Positions 59,587 through 64,000 of a stretch of DNA of 64,000 nucleotides are shown here, one piece after another. Position 1 is the stretch's first letter. The number at the start of each line of letters is the position of its first letter. A program made the position numbers and the translations under genes. The stretch is taken from contig UROF01000006.1 of the NCBI GenBank assembly GCA_900549475.1, positions 1-64,000 on the forward strand, given 5' to 3'. Source of the DNA: an uncultured Eubacteriales bacterium. GTDB taxonomy: Bacteria; Bacillota; Clostridia; Oscillospirales; Oscillospiraceae. The notes below the pieces were generated by a model, which saw only the letters and a program-made list of their open reading frames with translations, did not search any database and had not been told where the DNA came from.

Positions 59587-60960
59587 TCACATCCGCACCG
59601 CCGCGTCCAGGGCCAGGGGGGAGCGCTGGCACTCGTCGGGGAGCATGGTCAGCTGGGCGCACAGGGGGCTGCCCCTCATGCGGGCGCTGGCGTAGGTCAA
59701 TCCGTTGCTCCGGGTGTCCAGCAGGGGGTGGTCAATCTGGGCCGGGTCCCCCAGCAGCACCACCTTGGTGCCCTTCCCCACCCGGGTGATGATGCCCTTG
59801 ACCTGCCGGGGGGTGAGGTTCTGGGCCTCGTCGATGACGAGCCAGGTGTCGGTGATGGACCGGCCCCGCATGAAGTTCATGGCCTCGGCGGTGATGATGC
59901 CGGTGTCAAAGAGGTAGTCGATGCGCCCCCGGAGCTCCTCCTCGTTGCGCCGCTCCTTTTTCTTTCCCTCCAGATCCAGCAGGATCTCCAGATTGTCCAC
60001 GATAGGCCGCATGAGGGGGGAGATCTTCTCCTGCTCACTGCCCGGGAGGAAGCCGATGTCCGCGTCAAACTGGGCGTTGGGGCGGCACACCAAAATCTTG
60101 CGGTAGGGCCGTTCCTCCGCCTCCAGCACCTGCTCCAGCCCTGCAGCCAGGGCGTAAAAGGTCTTGGCGGTGCCCGCCGGCCCTTGGATGATGGCCAGGG
60201 GCGCCTCCTCCACCGGCAGCAGCAGGGCCTCCTGCAGGAATTGCTGCCCCACGCTCCGGGGCTTGACGCCGAATGGGCGGACGCCGCCAAAGCGCAGGGC
60301 GGTGACCTTCCCCTCCCGGAAACGGCCCAGCATGGTCTTTTTCGGCTCGGTATCCGAGTGCAGAAGGACAAACTGGTTCTCGGTCAAGGAAACCGGCTTC
60401 CGCTCCCCCGCGCCGTCCACGGTATAGAGTTCTTCCGCCGGAGCTCCCTTTTTCTTGAACGCTGTGAGCAGGCTGTCCGAGATGTAGACCTCCGCCCGGC
60501 CGGTGTAGGGCTGGGCTCCATCCGGCAGCCGGTCGGTGGTGAAGTCCTCCGCCGGCACCCCCATCATCTGGGCCCGGATGCGGGCGACTATGTCCCGGCT
60601 CACCAGTGTCACCGGCGTCCCCTCGTCCAGGAGGCCCCGGCACACCTTCAGCACCCTCCCCGCCCGACTGTCAGGTTCTATCCCCTGGGGGAGGGCCGCG
60701 TCCACATGGTTGACCTCCAGGCGCACGGTGCCTCCACTGGGCAGGGTCACGCTTTTTACCAGGTCGCCCCGGAGCCGCAGGTCCTCCAGGAAGCGGAGGG
60801 CCTGCCTGGCGTTGTTTCCCGCTTCGCCGTCGGCCCCTTTCAGGGTGTCCAGCTCCTCCAGCACCGCCAGAGGCAGCACGATGTGGTTGTCCTCGAAGGA
60901 CTCCAGAGCGTAGGGGGCCTGGAGGAGAACATTGGCGTCCAGCACATAGGTCTTCTGCAT
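59587..60960 (-). CDS. PIN-PhoH ATPase (PhoH2/YlaK type)
   Basis: A 457-residue protein. The PIN ribonuclease domain covers 1-130 (YVLDANVLLQAPYALESFE with the first catalytic Asp, LEELDTLKG, and SRDIVARIRAQ). The PhoH helicase-like ATPase domain covers about 240-450: Walker A GPAGTAKT near 257, Walker B LVIDEAQN near 375 and LLGDPAQID. This pairing acts on RNA in studied members. Start ATG at 60960 gives the normal opening MQKTYVLDANVLL; a longer reading passes through the leader hairpin. It is monocistronic. Confidence 0.9.
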   Translation of the reverse strand: MQKTYVLDANVLLQAPYALESFEDNHIVLPLAVLEELDTLKGADGEAGNNARQALRFLEDLRLRGDLVKSVTLPSGGTVRLEVNHVDAALPQGIEPDSRAGRVLKVCRGLLDEGTPVTLVSRDIVARIRAQMMGVPAEDFTTDRLPDGAQPYTGRAEVYISDSLLTAFKKKGAPAEELYTVDGAGERKPVSLTENQFVLLHSDTEPKKTMLGRFREGKVTALRFGGVRPFGVKPRSVGQQFLQEALLLPVEEAPLAIIQGPAGTAKTFYALAAGLEQVLEAEERPYRKILVCRPNAQFDADIGFLPGSEQEKISPLMRPIVDNLEILLDLEGKKKERRNEEELRGRIDYLFDTGIITAEAMNFMRGRSITDTWLVIDEAQNLTPRQVKGIITRVGKGTKVVLLGDPAQIDHPLLDTRSNGLTYASARMRGSPLCAQLTMLPDECQRSPLALDAAVRM

Positions 60961-61008
60961 ACGTTGCGCCTGCCTTTCTGTTTTTTCATGCTTGGGAGCG
61001 GTGTCCGG

Positions 61009-61052
61009 AAAAACAGCGCCGGTCCGCCCCGCAAGGGCGCAAACCGGCGCTG
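61009..61052 (-). promoter_or_regulatory. Terminator-like hairpin in the phoH leader; region 60961-61362
   Basis: On the minus strand CAGCGCCGGT / ACCGGCGCTG, with an inner CGCCC/GGGCG, is followed by TTTTT: a classic intrinsic terminator 49 bases before the PhoH start. No minus-strand gene lies upstream, so it is best read as an attenuator or leader element. The rest of the 402-base gap holds a possible promoter for the SLH gene (TTTCGG 61273, TATACT 61297) and nothing else I can name. Confidence 0.65.
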
Positions 61053-61362
61053 ATCGTACGCTGTTGATTTTGATTGGGCTTTCTGAACCTGTGCTCCATA
61101 CTGCCGCTCCCAACCGATGCCTGCCGCATCTGCATCCAGTATAGCAGGGACCTTATGGTGCGTGCGACTGTGTTTGAGTAAAGAAAGCGTCAAATCTCTG
61201 TGAGGTGCGCCGCCTGCGGGCCAAGTATCGTTCCGGCCCGCATCCAGCTACAAAGAATTTACATGCCGCTGCTTTCGGATTTTACAACAGCGGGATTATA
61301 CTGATTTAAATTGGGAGGATACCCGGCTCCCTGTCCAAATCAAAATCGCAGGAGGAAACAGC

Positions 61363-63633
61363 ATGAGAAAAGCAAGAAGGCCGGCGGCCACTGCCCTGGC
61401 CCTCGCCCTGGCGCTCCAGCTGGGCGCCGCAGTGCCGGCGGCAGCGGCGGACATCACCGCCACCGCCGGGTATGAAAACGGCAATTCTTCCCTGAACCTG
61501 ACCCAGATCGCCCGGTACGCCTCTGGCCAGTTCAATGTGGACGGCGGCGTCATGGAGATCGTGGCCTACAATCAAAGCAACGGCTTTGCCTACGCCATCA
61601 ACGGCCAGAGCGGCCTGCTGGCGGCCATTTCTCTGGAAAATCTCGCCGCCGGGAGCTCCGTCGCCCGGCTCAGCGGCACGGACATCGACGTGAAGGCCCT
61701 GGTGGAGGCGGCGGACAGCTCCTTCCGCTATGGGGACATGACCTCCGTGGCCATCTCTCCGGACAGCGCCACCTTGGCCGCCGCCCTTCAGGCGGAGGGG
61801 TACAACGACGCCGGCCGGGTGGCCCTGTTCACCTGTAATGCCGACGGCACCCTCACCCTGAAAGGGCTGGTGGAGACCGGCGTGCAGCCAGACATGGTGA
61901 CCTTTGCCGACAACGACACCGTCCTCACCGCCGACGAGGGGGAGCCCCGGGAGGGGTACGGCGACGGGATCGCCGACCCCAGAGGCTCGGTCACCGTGGT
62001 GGACGTGTCTGCTCTCACCAGTGAGGTGGTGGGCTTTGACGCCTTTGACGGCCGGCGGGACGAGCTGGCGGCCTCCGGCGTGGTGTTGAAGAAGGGCGTG
62101 AACCCCTCCACCGACCTGGAGCCAGAGTACATCGCCGTCTCTGGCGGCAAGGCCTATATCACCCTGCAGGAGAACAACGCCATCGCCGTGCTGAATCTGG
62201 CTTCCCGGACCTTTGACGGGATCTACTCCGCGGGCTTTGAGGACTACGGCGTCACCCCCGTCGACATCGACAAGAAGGACGACGCCTACGCCCCCAAGAC
62301 CTACGGCGGCCTCATGGGCATCCGGATGCCCGATGCCATCGCCGCCTTCCAGGCGGAGGGCAAAACCTATCTGGTCACCGCCAACGAGGGGGACGCCCGG
62401 GAGTGGGGGGACGAGGATCTGGGCACCTTTTACCTCAATGAGGACGAGCGGGACTTCGGTGACGAGGGCGTGACCTCCCCCACTGGGGCCATCACAGCGG
62501 AGAACTCCGGCCTCACCGGCAAGGTGGTTTTTTTCAAGAGCGGGGATTTTGACGGTCTGGATACCGGTAAGGACTACCTCTTCGGCGGCCGCACCTTCAC
62601 CCTCTATGAGGCCGGCGCGGACGGCCTGACCGAGGTGTTTACCAGCGGGGACGACTTCGAGGCCCTCACCGCCCAGTACCTGCCCGACTACTACAACTGC
62701 TCCAACGACAACGCCGTGGTGGACGACCGCTCCGGCAAGAAAGGGCCGGAGGCGGAGAGCGTCACCGTGGGCACCGTGGACGGCCGTACCTATGCCTTTG
62801 TGGCCCTGGAGCGCACCGGCGGCGTCATGGTCTATGACGTGACCGAGCCTGCCTCCGCTCAGTATGTCAACTACATCAACACCCGGGACTTTGCCTCCGT
62901 GGTGGCCGGCTCCGAGGAGTACGAGGATGGGGAGCTGGACAAGTGGGTCACCGGCGGCGACGTGGCCCCCGAGGGCCTGCTGTTCCTGGACGCCTCCGTC
63001 AGCCCCACCGGCGAGGCCCTGCTGCTGGCCGCCTGCGAGGTGTCCGGCACCGTGGCCGTCTATCAGGTGGGCGGCGCGGCCCTGTCCGTCCTGCCCTTCA
63101 CCGATGTGGAGGCCCGGGACGCCCAGGCGGTGCGCTATGTCTGTGAAAACGGCCTGCTGTCCGGCGTCAGCGCGGATCGTTTTGATCCCAATGGGACGCT
63201 GACCCGGGGCGAGGCGGTCGCGACCCTGTGGGAGCTGGAGGGCCGCCCGGTGGTGAATGATCTGCTGGACTTCTCCGATGTGGACCCGGCGGCCTCCTAT
63301 GGTGAGGCCGTCCGCTGGGCCGCCTCCGAGGGGATCGCCGGCGGCTATGGCGGCGGGCTGTTCGGCCCGGTCGATCCCATCACCCGGGAGCAGCTGGCGG
63401 TCATGCTCTATCGCTACGCCAGGCATGAGGGCTATGACACCGCCCAGGGCGGCATGGCTATTCGTGAGTTTGGAGACTTCGCCCAGATCTCCGGTTACGC
63501 CCTGGAGGCCATGACCTGGGTGGTGGAGGCTGGGGTGCTCACCGGGCTCGACGGCGCCCTGGCCCCCGGCCAGGCGGCCACCCGGGTACAGACCGCCCAG
63601 GCGCTGCTGGCCCTGTCCCAATTCACCAAATAA
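61363..63633 (+). CDS. Choice-of-anchor-I surface protein with SLH repeats
   Basis: A 756-residue protein. The signal peptide (RKARRPAATALALALALQLGAAVPAAAA) is cut near residue 28. A long beta-propeller-like domain fills about 35-570 (FRYGDMTSVAISPD, TVLTADEGEPREGYGDGI, TYLVTANEGDAREWGD, NCSNDNAVVDDRSGKKGPE), as in the choice-of-anchor I family, sometimes linked to alkaline phosphatase or calcium binding. Three SLH repeats follow from about 575 (FTDVEARDAQAVRYVCENGLLSG, FSDVDPAASYGEAVRWAASEGIAGG, and a shorter last one). It should sit on the cell wall. ATG follows GGAGGAAACAGC. Confidence 0.87.
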   Translation: MRKARRPAATALALALALQLGAAVPAAAADITATAGYENGNSSLNLTQIARYASGQFNVDGGVMEIVAYNQSNGFAYAINGQSGLLAAISLENLAAGSSVARLSGTDIDVKALVEAADSSFRYGDMTSVAISPDSATLAAALQAEGYNDAGRVALFTCNADGTLTLKGLVETGVQPDMVTFADNDTVLTADEGEPREGYGDGIADPRGSVTVVDVSALTSEVVGFDAFDGRRDELAASGVVLKKGVNPSTDLEPEYIAVSGGKAYITLQENNAIAVLNLASRTFDGIYSAGFEDYGVTPVDIDKKDDAYAPKTYGGLMGIRMPDAIAAFQAEGKTYLVTANEGDAREWGDEDLGTFYLNEDERDFGDEGVTSPTGAITAENSGLTGKVVFFKSGDFDGLDTGKDYLFGGRTFTLYEAGADGLTEVFTSGDDFEALTAQYLPDYYNCSNDNAVVDDRSGKKGPEAESVTVGTVDGRTYAFVALERTGGVMVYDVTEPASAQYVNYINTRDFASVVAGSEEYEDGELDKWVTGGDVAPEGLLFLDASVSPTGEALLLAACEVSGTVAVYQVGGAALSVLPFTDVEARDAQAVRYVCENGLLSGVSADRFDPNGTLTRGEAVATLWELEGRPVVNDLLDFSDVDPAASYGEAVRWAASEGIAGGYGGGLFGPVDPITREQLAVMLYRYARHEGYDTAQGGMAIREFGDFAQISGYALEAMTWVVEAGVLTGLDGALAPGQAATRVQTAQALLALSQFTK

Positions 63634-63658
63634 CCAGGCGAATTGGGGTGTGAAGACC

Positions 63659-63892
63659 ATGAAGCGTTTGGATAAGGAACGCCGGAAGCTGGAAAAGGTC
63701 GGATTCTCCGGGCAAACGTTGGAGCGGGCGATGGAGCTGCTGGAGCGGACGAATGCGTCCATCCTGAGCGAGCTCCTGGTCAAGATGGTGACCAGGCAGG
63801 AAAAAACGCCCTCCATGGCGCTGTACGAGATGGAGATCAAAATGCGGAAACTGGAGGCCAAACTGGGGCTCTCGGCCAAGGAACCATTCTAA
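63659..63892 (+). CDS. Small helical protein, unknown
   Basis: A 77-residue charged protein, almost all predicted helix (KRLDKERRKLEKVGFSGQTLERAMELLERTN; YEMEIKMRKLEAKLGL) with heptad-like spacing. ATG at 63659 is about 10 bases after GGGGTG; GTG at 63650 is an alternative start. It follows the SLH gene after 25 bases and precedes a terminator, so it is probably co-transcribed. I do not recognise a family. Confidence 0.6.
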   Translation: MKRLDKERRKLEKVGFSGQTLERAMELLERTNASILSELLVKMVTRQEKTPSMALYEMEIKMRKLEAKLGLSAKEPF

Positions 63893-63906
63893 ACATCAGC
63901 AAAATA

Positions 63907-63950
63907 AAGCAGCGGGGAGTAGGCAGATGTGCCTTCTCCCCGCTGCTTTT
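63907..63950. terminator. Terminator at the right edge
   Basis: AAGCAGCGGGGAG / CTCCCCGCTGCTT around a loop, followed by TTCT on plus and ATTTT on minus. It serves the small protein gene and probably the convergent gene at the edge. Confidence 0.85.
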
Positions 63951-63959
63951 CTGTGCCGG

Positions 63960-64000
63960 TCAGTCCCTCAGATCGGCGGTCCAGTCGAAGATCCGCCCCG
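63960..64000 (-). CDS. C-terminal end of a gene entering from the right (partial)
   Basis: A minus-strand frame ends with GRIFDWTADLRD and a stop at 63960-63962, just before the convergent terminator. Twelve or thirteen residues cannot identify it. Confidence 0.45.
   Translation of the reverse strand, partial: GRIFDWTADLRD

Noticed and set aside
61306..63879. An 857-codon minus-strand open frame opposite the SLH gene
   Set aside because: The product is Gly/His/Val-rich with no domain, and the plus-strand protein has a signal peptide and SLH repeats.
1..64000. CRISPR array, rRNA or tRNA genes
   Set aside because: No regularly spaced identical repeats and no recognisable rRNA or tRNA sequence were seen by reading; a dedicated search was not possible.

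Overview
The window looks like chromosome of a gut-type Firmicute of class Clostridia, probably Oscillospirales. The reasons are high GC with Gram-positive ribosome sites, lipoproteins of the MKK..LLLAGV..LLAGC type, an SLH-domain surface protein, receiver-less OmpR helices and a cysteine-rich KTR protein. I cannot name the species. I saw no rRNA, tRNA or CRISPR array.

Left edge (1-1.65 kb): the end of a mobile element cuts an ABC transporter gene after its Walker B motif. From 1.7 to 8 kb lie a TetR regulator, a DUF4491 membrane protein and a strong promoter-operator. That promoter drives a tiny Cys/His-rich ORF, a possible second tiny ORF and two SAM methyltransferases, followed by an AraC regulator and an alpha/beta hydrolase. 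A second AraC regulator lies on the opposite strand.

The core (8-43.1 kb) is a tandem array of five related transport modules. Each draws on the same parts: an ECF importer (S, T and fused double-ATPase A), a pair of exporter-fold ABC half-transporters of the YbtPQ/IrtAB type, a DtxR/MntR-like regulator, a winged-helix protein like an OmpR output domain without receiver, and AraC or TetR regulators. Module I is ECF only. Module II is AraC, ECF, ABC pair, DtxR, winged helix. Module III is TetR, ABC pair, winged helix. Module IV is ECF, AraC, ABC pair, DtxR, winged helix. Module V is TetR, KTR, ABC pair, a five-gene nickel/peptide/metallophore-type importer, DtxR, winged helix. Eight transcription units, including the cut ABC gene and the small-ORF/methyltransferase unit, carry the same palindrome (GTTAG-N6-CTAAC) close to the start of transcription. 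The part list resembles the transport half of the equibactin and yersiniabactin loci, but no NRPS is present here. I infer a multi-copy metal or metallophore uptake island under metal control.

From 43.1 to 47.4 kb is a decayed stretch: an SRPBCC gene that has lost its end, a GyrI-like gene and a WYL regulator each frameshifted by one base, a two-component system collapsed by deletion, and an ABC ATPase cut exactly at the start codon of a HAD phosphatase. From 47.3 to 55.3 kb a LacI-type regulator precedes a Phn-type importer (binding protein, ATPase, two permeases) with a 5'-nucleotidase-like and an inositol-phosphatase-like enzyme. Together with the HAD enzyme this suggests uptake and dephosphorylation of an organophosphate. 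From 55.5 to 61 kb, on the minus strand, are a flavodoxin-like protein, an operon of two binding-protein-like proteins (one fused to a VWA domain) around an XpaC homologue, and a PIN-PhoH ATPase with a terminator-like leader. The window ends with an SLH-anchored surface protein, a small helical protein and the tail of one more gene.
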